64,000 nt of DNA from SHWC01 sp050173345 (GCA_050173345.1 JBFXKW010000001.1:186001-250000), one strand, 5' to 3'. Shown: positions 35,050 through 43,439, counted from the stretch's first letter. Made by a program: numbers and translations. The notes: generated by a model from the sequence alone, not told the origin.

Positions 35050-36381
35050 ATGGCCGCCACCATCCGCAAGCCCTCCCGGCACATCGCCTTCGGCTATGCC
35101 GCCGAGGCGGCCGCGCCGCTTGCGGCGCAGCCCGAATGGCTCGCCCGCCTGCGCGCCGAGGCGCGCGCCCTGATCGCCGAGGGGCTGCCGAGCCCGCGCG
35201 TCGAAGAATGGAAGTACACCAACCTCCGTCCGCTCGCCGAGCGCCGCTTCGCGGCCGTAGGCGAGACGCCGCCCGAGGCCGGCCGCGCCGCGCTCGCGCG
35301 TGCCGAGCTTGGCCGCAGCGCCCACCGGCTCGTCTTCGTGAACGGCCGTTTCGACGCGGCGCTTTCGGAGATCGGCGACCTGCCGCCGGGCGTCGTGATC
35401 GAGAGCCTGGCGGATGCGCTGGCACGCGACGCCGGTGCGCTCGAAGGCGCCATCGGGCGCTCGGCCGCGGTGCGCCGGCATCCGCTCGCCGCCTACAACA
35501 CCGCGTTCTTCACGGACGGCGCGCTGATCCGGCTGGCGGACGGCGTCGCGCTCGATGAGCCGGTCCACCTGGTCTTCGTCGGCGCGGCCGGGGCTTCGCC
35601 GATCGCCTATCACCCGCGCCTCGCGATCCAGGTCGGGGCGGGCAGCCGGCTCAGCCTGATCGAGAGCCATCTCGGCGTGGCCGGCGCCTATTGGTCGAAC
35701 CCGGTGGCCGAAATCGAGATCGGCGCGGACGCCCTGGTGCGCCACCGTAAATTGCAGGACGAGACGCACGAGGCCGACCACCTGTCGCTCGCCGATGTCT
35801 CGGTCGTGCGCGGCGGGCGCTATGAGAGCGTGTTGCTCTCGCTCGGCGCGGCGCTCGCGCGCAACGAGATCGTGGTCAGGCTCGAGGGCGAGCACGCCGA
35901 GGCCAGGCTCGACGGCGGCTATCTGATCGACGGCAAGCAGCATTGCGACAACACCACGCGGGTCGAGCACCTGGTGCCGCGCGGCGCCACCCGCGAGGTC
36001 TACAAGGGCGTGCTCGACGGCGAGGCGCGCGGTGCGTTCCAGGGCACGCTGATCGTGCACGAGGGCGCGGTGAAGACCGACGCGCACCAGCTGAGCCGCA
36101 CCCTGATGCTCTCGAAGGGCGCCGAGGCCGACGCCAAGCCCGAGCTCGAAATCTATGCGGACGACGTGAAGTGCAGCCACGGCGCCTCGGCCGGCGCGCT
36201 CGACCCGGCGCAGATGTTCTACCTGCGCTCGCGTGGCATCGGCGAGCGGGCGGCGCGCGCCATGCTGATCGAGGGCTTCATCGCCGAGACGATTGGAGCC
36301 ATCGAGGACGAGGCCGTGCACGGCTATTTCGCGGCGCGCATCGCGCGCTGGCTCGCCGCCCACGCGGGGGACGCGCCATGA
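35050..36381 (+). CDS. sufD: Fe-S cluster assembly protein SufD
   Basis: The 443-residue SufD partners SufB and SufC in the scaffold. The N-terminal EEWKYTNLRPLAERRF and C-terminal KCSHGASAGALDPAQMFYLRSRGI stretches are hallmarks. The His residue within CSHGA is the one known to matter for iron entry in this family. It starts 14 bases after sufC, and its TGA overlaps the sufS ATG. Confidence 0.95.
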   Translation: MAATIRKPSRHIAFGYAAEAAAPLAAQPEWLARLRAEARALIAEGLPSPRVEEWKYTNLRPLAERRFAAVGETPPEAGRAALARAELGRSAHRLVFVNGRFDAALSEIGDLPPGVVIESLADALARDAGALEGAIGRSAAVRRHPLAAYNTAFFTDGALIRLADGVALDEPVHLVFVGAAGASPIAYHPRLAIQVGAGSRLSLIESHLGVAGAYWSNPVAEIEIGADALVRHRKLQDETHEADHLSLADVSVVRGGRYESVLLSLGAALARNEIVVRLEGEHAEARLDGGYLIDGKQHCDNTTRVEHLVPRGATREVYKGVLDGEARGAFQGTLIVHEGAVKTDAHQLSRTLMLSKGAEADAKPELEIYADDVKCSHGASAGALDPAQMFYLRSRGIGERAARAMLIEGFIAETIGAIEDEAVHGYFAARIARWLAAHAGDAP

Positions 36382-37637
36382 ACACGGCAAGCGCGACCCC
36401 GGCGCGGCGCAACGTACCCGGCTTCGACGTCGAGGCGATCCGCGCCGAGTTCCCGATCCTCTCGACCACGGTGCACGGCAAGCCGCTGGTGTTCCTGGAC
36501 AGCGGGGCGAGCGCGCAGAAGCCGCGCTGCGTCATCGACGCGATCAGCCGGTGCTACGAGACGAGCTATGCCAACATCCATCGCGGCGTCTACCGGCTGA
36601 GCCAGCTTTCGACCGAGGGCTACGAGGCGGCGCGCGCCAAGGTGCAGCGCTTCATCGGCGCGGGCTCGCCAAACGAGATCGTCTTCACCAAAAGCACGAC
36701 CGAGGCGATCAACCTGGTCGCCTCCAGCTATGGCGCGCGGTTCCTGAAGCCGGGCGACGAGGTGATCCTCTCGGCGCTTGAGCACCACGCCAACATCGTG
36801 CCCTGGCAGCTGCTGCGCGAGCGGCTCGGCATCGTGATCAGGGTGGTGCCGATCGACGATACCGGCGTCTTCCTGATGGAGGAATACGAGCGCCTGCTCA
36901 ACCCGCGCACCAGGTTGGTCGCGGTGACCCAGATATCCAACGCGCTCGGCACCATGCCGCCGGTCGCCGAGATCGTCCGCCTCGCCCATGCGGCGGGCGC
37001 GGCCGTGCTCATCGACGGCGCGCAAGGCGTCGTGCACGAGCCGGTCGACGTCAAGGCGCTCGACTGCGATTTCTATGTCTTCTCCGGCCACAAGCTCTAC
37101 GGCCCGAGCGGCATCGGCGTGCTCTACGGCAAGCAGCGGCTGCTCGAGGCCATGCCGCCCTATCAGGGCGGCGGCGACATGATCCTGACGGTGAGCTTCG
37201 AGAAGACCGAGTTCGCCCCGCCGCCGGCGCGCTTCGAGGCCGGCACGCCGCCGATCGCGGATGCGATCGCGCTCGGTGCCGCGGTCGATTTCGTGAGCGG
37301 GCTCGACCGGCAGGCGGTCGCGGCCCACGAGGCGGCGCTGCTCGACGCCGCGACCGAGCGGCTCGCCGCCTTGCCCGGCATCAGGATCTACGGCACGGCG
37401 CGGCCCAAGGCGTCGATCCTCTCGTTCACGCTGGAGGGCGTGCACCCGCACGATGTCGGCACCATCCTCGACCATGAGGGCATCGCGGTGCGCGTCGGCC
37501 ATCATTGCGCGCAGCCGCTGATGGATCGCTTCGGCATCGCGGGCACGGTGCGCGCCTCCTTCGGGCTCTACAACACGCTCGAAGAGGTCGAGGCGCTGGC
37601 GCGCGGGCTCGGCAAGGTGAGGGAGATTTTCGGCTGA
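36378..37637 (+). CDS. sufS: cysteine desulfurase SufS
   Basis: This 419-residue PLP enzyme removes sulfur from cysteine as persulfide for cluster assembly. The PLP Lys is Lys239 (FSGHKLYGPSG) and the persulfide Cys is Cys377 (GHHCAQPLM). The N-terminus FPILSTTVHGKPLVFLDSGASAQKP is typical for group II desulfurases. It overlaps sufD by four bases and sufU by one. SufU rather than SufE is present in this operon and probably accepts its sulfur. Confidence 0.96.
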   Translation: MNTASATPARRNVPGFDVEAIRAEFPILSTTVHGKPLVFLDSGASAQKPRCVIDAISRCYETSYANIHRGVYRLSQLSTEGYEAARAKVQRFIGAGSPNEIVFTKSTTEAINLVASSYGARFLKPGDEVILSALEHHANIVPWQLLRERLGIVIRVVPIDDTGVFLMEEYERLLNPRTRLVAVTQISNALGTMPPVAEIVRLAHAAGAAVLIDGAQGVVHEPVDVKALDCDFYVFSGHKLYGPSGIGVLYGKQRLLEAMPPYQGGGDMILTVSFEKTEFAPPPARFEAGTPPIADAIALGAAVDFVSGLDRQAVAAHEAALLDAATERLAALPGIRIYGTARPKASILSFTLEGVHPHDVGTILDHEGIAVRVGHHCAQPLMDRFGIAGTVRASFGLYNTLEEVEALARGLGKVREIFG

Positions 37638-38098
37638 TGTCGTCGCTGCGCGAACTCTATCAGGAGGTCATCCTCGATCACGGCAAGGCACCGCGGAACT
37701 TCGGTCCTCTGGCCGATGCGACCGGCGAATCGCATGGCCACAACCCGCTTTGCGGCGACACGGTGACGATCTACCTGAAGACCAGGAACGGGATCGTCGA
37801 GGACATCCGCTTCGAGGGCAGGGGCTGCGCGATTTCAATGGCTTCCGCCTCGATGATGACGGAGATTTTGAAGGGCAAGACTGTCGAGCAAGTCCATGAG
37901 ATGTTTGATCGTTTCCACCATCTCGTCACCTCGGGCGATGCCGCCTGCGACGGCGGCTTCGAGACCGCTGAGCTCGACAAGCTCATCGTGCTGGCCGGCG
38001 TGCGCGAGTTCCCGATGCGGGTGAAGTGCGCGACCCTCGCCTGGCACACGCTGATGGCCGCGCTCGACGGCAAGCGCGACGAGGTATCGACCGAATGA
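37637..38098 (+). CDS. sufU: Fe-S cluster assembly sulfur acceptor SufU
   Basis: The 153-residue IscU-fold protein keeps the three Cys residues of the family in NPLCGD, GRGCAISMASASMM and MRVKCATLAWHT, plus an Asp after the first Cys. It resembles the SufU type, with the extra loop between Cys segments. It likely accepts persulfide sulfur from SufS. The start ATG 37637 overlaps the sufS stop by one base and its own stop overlaps sufT by four. Confidence 0.95.
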   Translation: MSSLRELYQEVILDHGKAPRNFGPLADATGESHGHNPLCGDTVTIYLKTRNGIVEDIRFEGRGCAISMASASMMTEILKGKTVEQVHEMFDRFHHLVTSGDAACDGGFETAELDKLIVLAGVREFPMRVKCATLAWHTLMAALDGKRDEVSTE

Positions 38099-38625
38099 AG
38101 CGCCTGTTCGGCCTCTTCAAGGAACGTGACGCGGAAGGCCCGGCGGCCCAGGGCGCCGAGGCGCCGCCGCCGGTCGAGACGCGCGAGGCTTGGTCGCCTG
38201 ACGGCGACGATGCCTCGCCGGCGCCGGCGGAGGCGCAGCCCTCTTCCTCTCCCTCGCCGGCGGCGGTAGGGGGAGGCGAGGGGCCGCCTGCCCATGAGGC
38301 GCTGCTGCCCCTTGAAGGCCATCCGCTCGAGGACCAGATCGTCACCGCGCTCAGGGGCGTCTACGACCCGGAAATCCCGGTCAACATCTACGAGCTCGGG
38401 CTGATCTACGACGTCAAGCTCAGCCCCGAGAACGACATCTTCATCGAGATGACGCTGACCGCGCCGGGCTGCCCGGTCGCCGGCCAGATGCCCGGCATGG
38501 TGCAGGCCTCGATCGAGGCGAACGTCCCGGACGCGCGCGACGTCGAGGTCGAGATCGTCTGGGACCCGCCCTGGACGCCGGACCGGATGAGCGAGGCGGC
38601 CAAGCTAGAGACCGGAATGCTCTAG
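38095..38625 (+). CDS. sufT: SufT / MIP18-type Fe-S assembly protein with disordered N-terminus
   Basis: The 176-residue product has a C-terminal DUF59/MIP18 domain from about residue 78: DQIVTALRGVYDPEIPVNIYELGLIYDV, then TLTAPGCPVAGQMPG with the single conserved Cys and WDPPWTPDRMSEAAKLE. It aids Fe-S maturation. The first 75 residues are a low-complexity Pro/Ala/Glu-rich linker after a short MKRLFGLFKERD start, longer than the minimal SufT domain. It overlaps sufU by four bases and precedes sufA by 25. Confidence 0.9.
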   Translation: MKRLFGLFKERDAEGPAAQGAEAPPPVETREAWSPDGDDASPAPAEAQPSSSPSPAAVGGGEGPPAHEALLPLEGHPLEDQIVTALRGVYDPEIPVNIYELGLIYDVKLSPENDIFIEMTLTAPGCPVAGQMPGMVQASIEANVPDARDVEVEIVWDPPWTPDRMSEAAKLETGML

Positions 38626-38650
38626 CGGTGCACACAGGTTGGTAGCGACG

Positions 38651-39001
38651 ATGATGAGCAAGAACATCCTTACCCTCACCGATGCCGCGGCCGCGCGGGT
38701 CAAGCAGCTGATGGCACTCAGGCCCGAGCCCGAGCCCGCGATCGGTCTCAAGGTCGGCGTCAAGAACGCCGGCTGCTCTGGCATGAGCTACACGATGGAC
38801 TACGCGACCGAGGTCGCGAAGTTCGACGAGGTGGTCGAGGAGAAGGGCGTCAAGATCGTGATCGACGCGCGCGCCGTGATGTTCCTGATCGGCACCGAGC
38901 TCGACTATGTCGAGGACAAGCTCGGCGCCTCCTTCAAGTTCAAGAACCCGAACGTCAAGAGCACCTGCGGCTGCGGCGAGAGCTTCTCGACCACGCAGTA
39001 G
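38651..39001 (+). CDS. sufA: A-type Fe-S carrier SufA/IscA family
   Basis: The 116-residue A-type carrier holds the three conserved Cys in NAGCSGMSY and STCGCGESF. It delivers Fe-S clusters to target proteins. I chose ATG 38651 (MMSKNILTL); a TTG 12 bases upstream is in frame but unlikely. It closes the suf operon and is followed by a strong terminator hairpin. Confidence 0.94.
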   Translation: MMSKNILTLTDAAAARVKQLMALRPEPEPAIGLKVGVKNAGCSGMSYTMDYATEVAKFDEVVEEKGVKIVIDARAVMFLIGTELDYVEDKLGASFKFKNPNVKSTCGCGESFSTTQ

Positions 39002-39011
39002 AACCGTGCCG

Positions 39012-39045
39012 GCCCGCCCGGGCGAACGGCGCCGGGCGGGCTTTC
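39012..39045 (+). terminator. rho-independent terminator of the suf operon
   Basis: A perfect 10-bp stem (GCCCGCCCGG at 39012-39021 with CCGGGCGGGC at 39032-39041) with a 10-base loop is followed by TTT. It lies 11 bases after the sufA stop and faces the suf direction; on the other strand no T-run follows. Confidence 0.75.
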
Positions 39046-39055
39046 CGGGCCGCGC

Positions 39056-39292
39056 TTACGCCTTCTCGTTCGTCGTCGGCTTCGCGGGATCGCTTTCCGG
39101 CGTCCGCGCGTCGGCGACGCGGCCGGTCGGCGTCTCGGCCTTCTCGGATTCGAACGGTTCCTTCATGCCCTGCTTGAAGGATTTGATGCCCTTGGCGAAG
39201 TCGCCCATCACGCGGGGCAGCTTGCCGGCCCCGAAGACGAGCAGAACCACGACAAGAACGAGCAGAATGTGCCAGATGCTGAACGCGCCCAT
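39056..39292 (-). CDS. tatA: twin-arginine translocase subunit TatA/E
   Basis: The 78-residue product has one N-terminal membrane helix (SIWHILLVLVVVLLVFGAGKLP) followed by the amphipathic GDFAKGIKSFKQGMKE helix and an acidic polar tail, the TatA layout with the FGxxKLP hinge. It forms the pore-like component of the Tat system in the inner membrane. It is alone: no tatB or tatC is adjacent. The ATG at 39292 begins MGAFSIWH; an in-frame start five residues upstream is less likely. Confidence 0.92.
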   Translation of the reverse strand: MGAFSIWHILLVLVVVLLVFGAGKLPRVMGDFAKGIKSFKQGMKEPFESEKAETPTGRVADARTPESDPAKPTTNEKA

Positions 39293-39513
39293 GATGCGTC
39301 CTCTCACGACCTTAGGAGTTGTGGAAAGCGAACGGCCGCGGAAATGTCGGGCGGGGGAGCCTGCGGTCTAGCCGGGCTCGGTACGGGGCGCGGGCCGTCG
39401 GATGATTAGCGAAGCGATTCAACCACGCCGAAGCCTTGGTTGTAAAGGGAGCTTAGGGAGAGCCTAATAGGAAGGCGGCCGCTCGTGCCGGCCGCCGACT
39501 GATTCTTCGACCC

Positions 39514-39559
39514 GGCATCCCCTTCCTCCCGCCGCTCCCGGAGGAAGGAAGGGGATGCC
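39514..39559 (-). terminator. long hairpin after glnA, possible terminator
   Basis: GGCATCCCCTTCC at 39514-39526 pairs with GGAAGGGGATGCC at 39547-39559, giving a 13-bp stem around a loop with a further partial match. It lies directly after the glnA stop on that strand. No U-run follows, so termination may be rho-dependent or the hairpin may only protect the mRNA end. The stretch 39293-39513 beyond it shows no gene. Confidence 0.4.
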
Positions 39560-39565
39560 TAGGCA

Positions 39566-40975
39566 TCAGACCGAGTAATACATCTTGAACTCGACCGGGT
39601 GCGGCGTGAGGTCGAAGATCTTCATCTCCTCCTGCTTGAGCGCCAGATAGCCCTCGATCGAGTCCTTCGAGAACACCTCGCCCTTGAGCAGGAACTCGTG
39701 ATCGGCCTCGAGCGCCTCGATCGCCTGGCGCAGGCTGGCGCACACGGTCGGCACGTTCTTCAGCTCCTCGGGCGGCAGGTCGTAGAGGTTCTTGTCCATC
39801 GCATCGCCCGGATGGATCTTGTTCTCGATGCCGTCGAGGCCTGCCATCAGCATGGCCGCGAAGGCCAGATACGGATTGGCGGCCGGATCGGGGAAGCGCA
39901 CCTCGACGCGCTTGCCCTTGGGGCTCGCCGCGTGCGGGATGCGGCACGAGGCGGAACGGTTGCGCGCCGAGTAGGCGAGCAGCACCGGCGCCTCGTAACC
40001 CGGCACCAGCCGCTTGTAGCTGTTCGTGGTCGGGTTGGTGAAGGCGTTCAGCGCGCGCGCGTGCTTGATGATGCCGCCGATATAGTAGAGCGCGTTGTTC
40101 GACAGGTCGGCATAGCCGCTGCCGGCGAAGAGCGGCTTGCTGTCCTTCCAGATCGACTGGTGCACGTGCATGCCCGAGCCGTTGTCGCCATAGATCGGCT
40201 TCGGCATGAAGGTGGCGGTCTTGCCGTAGGAGTGCGCCGTCATGTGCACGACGTACTTGTAGATCTGCATCTTGTCGGCGGCGGTCAGCAGCGTCTCGAA
40301 GGTGGAGCCGAGCTCGTTCTGCGAGGGCGCGACCTCGTGATGGTGCTTCTCGACCTGGAGGCCCATGTCGTTCATGTGGGTCAGCATCTCGGCCCGGATG
40401 TCCGACATGGAATCGACCGGCGGCACCGGGAAGTAGCCGCCCTTCGGCCCCGGCCGGTGGCCGGTATTGCCGTCCTCGAACTTGCGCCCGGAATTGTAGG
40501 GGCCTTCCTCCTGGTCGAGGAAGTAGAACGCCTGATGGCCCGCCACGTCGAAGCGAACGTCGTCGAACACGAAGAACTCGGCCTCGGGCCCGAAGAAGGC
40601 GGTGTCGCCGATGCCGGAATAGGCGAGATACGCCTCGGCGCGCTTCGCGATCGAGCGCGGGCAGCGCCCATAGGCCTGGCCGGTCGAGGGCTCGATCACG
40701 TCGCAGGTCAGGATCAGCGTGGGCTGCGCCGCGAACGGGTCGATGCAGGCGGTCGCCGGATCGGGCATCAGGTTCATGTCCGATTCATTGATGTCCTTCC
40801 AGCCGGCGATCGAGGAGCCGTCGAACATCAAGCCGTCGGCGAACATTCCCTCATCGACCGTGCGCACATGCTGGGCGGTGTGGTGCCACTTGCCGCGCGG
40901 GTCGGTGAAGCGGAAGTCGACATAGGCTATGTCCTTCTCCTTGATCGTCTCCAATACGGTATTCGCGTCGGTCAT
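39566..40975 (-). CDS. glnA: glutamine synthetase type I
   Basis: The 469-residue enzyme makes glutamine from glutamate, ammonia and ATP. It starts MTDANTVLETIKEKDIAYVDFRFTD and carries FDGSSIAGW, the GPEAEFFVFDD active-site region and NGSGMHVHQS. The adenylylation tyrosine is Tyr398 (KNLYDLPPEE), so activity is likely controlled by GlnE. It is downstream of glnB with a 62-base gap on the same strand, the classic alphaproteobacterial glnBA operon, regulated by nitrogen. Confidence 0.97.
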   Translation of the reverse strand: MTDANTVLETIKEKDIAYVDFRFTDPRGKWHHTAQHVRTVDEGMFADGLMFDGSSIAGWKDINESDMNLMPDPATACIDPFAAQPTLILTCDVIEPSTGQAYGRCPRSIAKRAEAYLAYSGIGDTAFFGPEAEFFVFDDVRFDVAGHQAFYFLDQEEGPYNSGRKFEDGNTGHRPGPKGGYFPVPPVDSMSDIRAEMLTHMNDMGLQVEKHHHEVAPSQNELGSTFETLLTAADKMQIYKYVVHMTAHSYGKTATFMPKPIYGDNGSGMHVHQSIWKDSKPLFAGSGYADLSNNALYYIGGIIKHARALNAFTNPTTNSYKRLVPGYEAPVLLAYSARNRSASCRIPHAASPKGKRVEVRFPDPAANPYLAFAAMLMAGLDGIENKIHPGDAMDKNLYDLPPEELKNVPTVCASLRQAIEALEADHEFLLKGEVFSKDSIEGYLALKQEEMKIFDLTPHPVEFKMYYSV

Positions 40976-41037
40976 TTCGGTTTCATCCTGTTATTGGCTG
41001 CTTGTTGGGGGGTAGTGAGGAGCGCGTGGCACGGCGC

Positions 41038-41376
41038 TCAGATCGCGTCGGGGCCGCGTTCGCCGGTGCGGATCCGAATGACCTCTTCGACGTTGGTGAC
41101 GAAGATCTTGCCGTCGCCGATGCGCCCGGTGCGGGCGGCCTGGATGATCGCCTCGATGGCGCGTTCGACGAGCTGGTCTTCGAGCACGATCTCGATCTTC
41201 ACCTTGGGCAGGAAATCGACCACGTACTCGGCGCCGCGATAGAGCTCGGTGTGGCCGCGCTGGCGGCCAAAGCCCTTGGCCTCAGTCACCGTGATGCCCT
41301 GCAGCCCCACCTCGTGCAGGGCGTCCTTCACCTCATCGAGCTTGAAAGGCTTGATGATGGCTTCGATTTTTTTCAT
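41038..41376 (-). CDS. glnB: nitrogen regulatory protein P-II
   Basis: The 112-residue PII trimer subunit senses 2-oxoglutarate, ATP and, through uridylylation, glutamine. Tyr51 in RGAEYVVDFLPK is the modified residue of the T-loop. The C-terminal GKIFVTNVEEVIRIRTGERG is typical. It is transcribed before glnA, and a sigma-54 type promoter lies about 105 bases upstream of its ATG. Confidence 0.97.
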   Translation of the reverse strand: MKKIEAIIKPFKLDEVKDALHEVGLQGITVTEAKGFGRQRGHTELYRGAEYVVDFLPKVKIEIVLEDQLVERAIEAIIQAARTGRIGDGKIFVTNVEEVIRIRTGERGPDAI

Positions 41377-41480
41377 CTCGTCGTGCTCCGCTCTCCGGTT
41401 GGGTGGGCGCTCGCCATCGTCGCGACGGCGCGCCCATCCGTCGCGCTGGCATCTCTTTCCATCGCGATCGATCTCCAGGT

Positions 41481-41497
41481 CGCATGCTTCGTGCCAA
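41481..41497 (-). promoter_or_regulatory. sigma-54 (RpoN) promoter of glnBA
   Basis: Read on the minus strand, TTGGCACGAAGCATGCG matches the -24 element (TTGGCACG, 8 of 8) and the GC of the -12 element, with exactly ten bases between the GG and the GC. Transcription would start near 41470, giving a leader of about 95 bases to glnB. The rest of the 303-base gap 41377-41679 has no gene. No convincing NtrC site was found by eye. Confidence 0.7.
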
Positions 41498-41679
41498 CTC
41501 CCATTGGCCTTCTAATCTATTGGCGCTTAAAGCTTTTTTATCCCGATGGCGGAGTGCCGGCAGCGGTTGATGCCTATTTGTTATGCAGCCTGCCCGAAAA
41601 CGGATCAGCGCAGCGCGAGGCTATTCGAACCGGCTTCGCTTTGGCATAGTGCCCGCCCTTGCGGCACGGAGGAAGCCCC

Positions 41680-42867
41680 ATGATGTTGGCGGAGCGCATG
41701 GCCCGTCTCGGCACCGAGACGGCCTTCGAGGTTTTGGCACGCGCCAAGGCGCTCGAGGCCGAGGGCAGGAGCGTCATCAACCTCGGCATCGGCCAGCCCG
41801 ATTTCCGCACGCCCGACAACGTGGTCGAGGCGGCGATCAAGGCCCTGAGGGACGGCCATCACGGCTATACGCCGGCAAACGGCATCCTGCCCCTGCGCGA
41901 GGCGGTCGCGGCCGACATCGCAAAGTATCGCGGCGTCGCGGTGAACCCGGACGAGGTGGTGGTGGTGCCCGGCGGCAAGGTCACCATGTTCTTCGCGGCG
42001 CTGATGTTCGGCGAGCCCGGCGTCGAGATCCTCTATCCCGACCCCGGCTTTCCCATCTATCGCTCAGCGATCGAGTTCTCCGGTGCGACGCCCGTTCCGA
42101 TCCCGCTCTACGAGCGCAACGGCTTCTCGTTCAGCGCCGAGGAGGTGCTCGCCAAGATCACGCCGCGCACGCGCCTTATCATGCTCAACAGCCCGGCCAA
42201 CCCGACCGGCGGCGTGGTGCCGAAGGCCGAGCTCGACCGCCTGGCCGCCGGGCTCGAGGCGCACCCGGAGGTCGCGGTGATGAGCGACGAGATCTATTGC
42301 CGCCTGACCTATGGCGACAACCAGCACGTCTCGCTGCTCGCCTACCCTGCGCTCAGGGACCGCGTCATCCTGCTCGACGGCTGGAGCAAGACCTATGCGA
42401 TGACCGGCTGGCGCATCGGCTACGGCGTCTGGCCGAGCGGGCTCGCTGCGCAGGCGACGCGGCTTGCGGTCAACAGCAACTCCTGCGTCAACGCGGCGAC
42501 GCAATACGCCGCGATCGAGGCGCTCAAGGGGCCGCAGGATTCGGTCGAGCGGATGCGCAAGGCGTTCGACGAGCGGCGCCGCGTCATCCTGCGCGAGCTC
42601 AATCAGATTCAGGGTTTCCGCTGCGTCGAGCCGGTCGGCGCGTTCTACGCCATGCCCAACATCGAGGGCACCGGGTTCTCGTCGAAGGAGCTGCAGACCC
42701 GCCTGCTCGAGGAGGCCGGCGTCGCGGTCATCGCCGGCACCAGCTTCGGCATCCACGGCGAGGGCTATATCCGCTTCTCCTACGCCGCGAGCACCGAGGA
42801 GATTCTGGAGGCCTGCCGCCGCATCCGCGCCTTCCTGGCCGATGAGGACAAGGTCTCCGTTGCTTGA
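41680..42867 (+). CDS. pyridoxal-phosphate aminotransferase, class I (aspartate-type)
   Basis: The 395-residue fold-type I enzyme starts MMLAERMARLGTETAFEVLARAKALE and has the INLGIGQPDFRTP motif, NSPANPTGG, the cofactor Lys in DGWSKTYAMTGWRIGY and the carboxylate-binding Arg in GYIRFSYA. It transfers amino groups between amino and keto acids, probably of the AspB/AlaT type; the exact pair is not predictable. CGGAGGAA at 41667-41674 selects the ATG at 41680. The end of the gene carries the promoter of tRNA-His. Confidence 0.92.
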   Translation: MMLAERMARLGTETAFEVLARAKALEAEGRSVINLGIGQPDFRTPDNVVEAAIKALRDGHHGYTPANGILPLREAVAADIAKYRGVAVNPDEVVVVPGGKVTMFFAALMFGEPGVEILYPDPGFPIYRSAIEFSGATPVPIPLYERNGFSFSAEEVLAKITPRTRLIMLNSPANPTGGVVPKAELDRLAAGLEAHPEVAVMSDEIYCRLTYGDNQHVSLLAYPALRDRVILLDGWSKTYAMTGWRIGYGVWPSGLAAQATRLAVNSNSCVNAATQYAAIEALKGPQDSVERMRKAFDERRRVILRELNQIQGFRCVEPVGAFYAMPNIEGTGFSSKELQTRLLEEAGVAVIAGTSFGIHGEGYIRFSYAASTEEILEACRRIRAFLADEDKVSVA

Positions 42868-42892
42868 CGGAGGCCGCTCCCCATATTATCCA
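42864..42892 (+). promoter_or_regulatory. candidate promoter of tRNA-His
   Basis: TTGACG at 42864-42869 overlaps the stop of the aminotransferase gene. TATCCA at 42887-42892 lies 17 bases later, and a closer TATTAT overlaps it. A start near 42899 would give a short 5-prime leader to the tRNA. Confidence 0.5.
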
Positions 42893-42914
42893 CGCGCGCC
42901 GTTCGGCGGCGCAT

Positions 42915-42992
42915 GGCGGGCGTAGCTCAACTGGTTAGAGCACCGGATTGTGGATCCGGGGGTTGTGGGTTCAAGTCCCATCGCTCGCCCCA
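42915..42992 (+). tRNA. tRNA-His (anticodon GTG)
   Basis: The cloverleaf is complete: acceptor GCGGGCG pairs with CGCTCGC (one G-U), the anticodon loop is TTGTGGA (GTG) between CCGGA and TCCGG, and the T-arm is GTGGG-TTCAAGT-CCCAT. The additional G typical of tRNA-His stands at 42915 opposite C73, and CCA is encoded at the end. Confidence 0.96.
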
Positions 42993-43075
42993 TCTCGTCT
43001 GCTGATCGATCCATACACGGCCGACCGATTGGTTCCGGTCGCGCCGTGTCGTTCGTTCGCGGCAGGCACCGTCGC

Positions 43076-43104
43076 GAAAAGGAAGGCCCCGCCGAAGCGG
43101 GGCC
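43076..43104 (-). terminator. intrinsic terminator on the minus strand with TTCG loop
   Basis: On the minus strand GGCCCCGC-TTCG-GCGGGGCC forms a perfect 8-bp stem with a stable tetraloop and is followed by TTCCTTTTCGC. The other strand has no T-run after the stem. No minus-strand gene lies upstream of it within 300 bases. Confidence 0.65.
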
Positions 43105-43242
43105 AGGCGGGGTCTCTGGAAGGGTGTCGCTGCCTGCGCTTCCGAGGGATAGGCCGCTGCCTGCGACGCCTTGCGTTCTACACGCGGCGCCGGGCCGGAT
43201 TCGGGCGGATCAGTGAAGATTTCGAGACAGTGCGGGTCCCGG

Positions 43243-43273
43243 AAAACAAGCGCCCCGGCACCTGGCCGGGGCG
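43243..43273 (-). terminator. second intrinsic terminator on the minus strand
   Basis: CGCCCCGG at 43251-43258 pairs with CCGGGGCG at 43266-43273. On the minus strand the stem is followed by CTTGTTTTCC; on the plus strand by AGTTTTAGG, so it may work weakly both ways. No minus-strand gene is visible upstream. Confidence 0.6.
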
Positions 43274-43439
43274 AGTTTTAGGGGAGATACGGGGTCGCTG
43301 CATGCGGCCTCGCCCCTCAGACATAGTGCCGATTCTCGGCGGTGACCATCCCTATCTCATGGTAGGGCGCCGAAGCTTGCGGTAACGAGGCGCCAATCGT
43401 TATGGCTGGCGCGATCCGTCGCCATGTTACGATTCCGCC

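Larger units (their letters stand above)
42993..43439. other. gene-free stretch with two minus-strand terminators
   Basis: No credible coding gene is seen in these 447 bases on either strand. They contain two intrinsic terminators pointing to the minus strand, about 165 bases apart, and two copies of CGCTGCCTGC at 43130-43170. The plus-strand lipoprotein gene begins right after. Small untranslated minus-strand RNAs are possible. Confidence 0.5.

Noticed and set aside
39599..41242. A 547-residue open frame opposite glnA
   Set aside because: Antisense shadow of glnA and part of glnB, caused by high GC at third positions.
43105..43242. Signal recognition particle RNA between the two terminators
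   Set aside because: A GGAAGCGCAGGCAGC segment looked suggestive on the minus strand, but the conserved SRP helix 8 loop order is not present.
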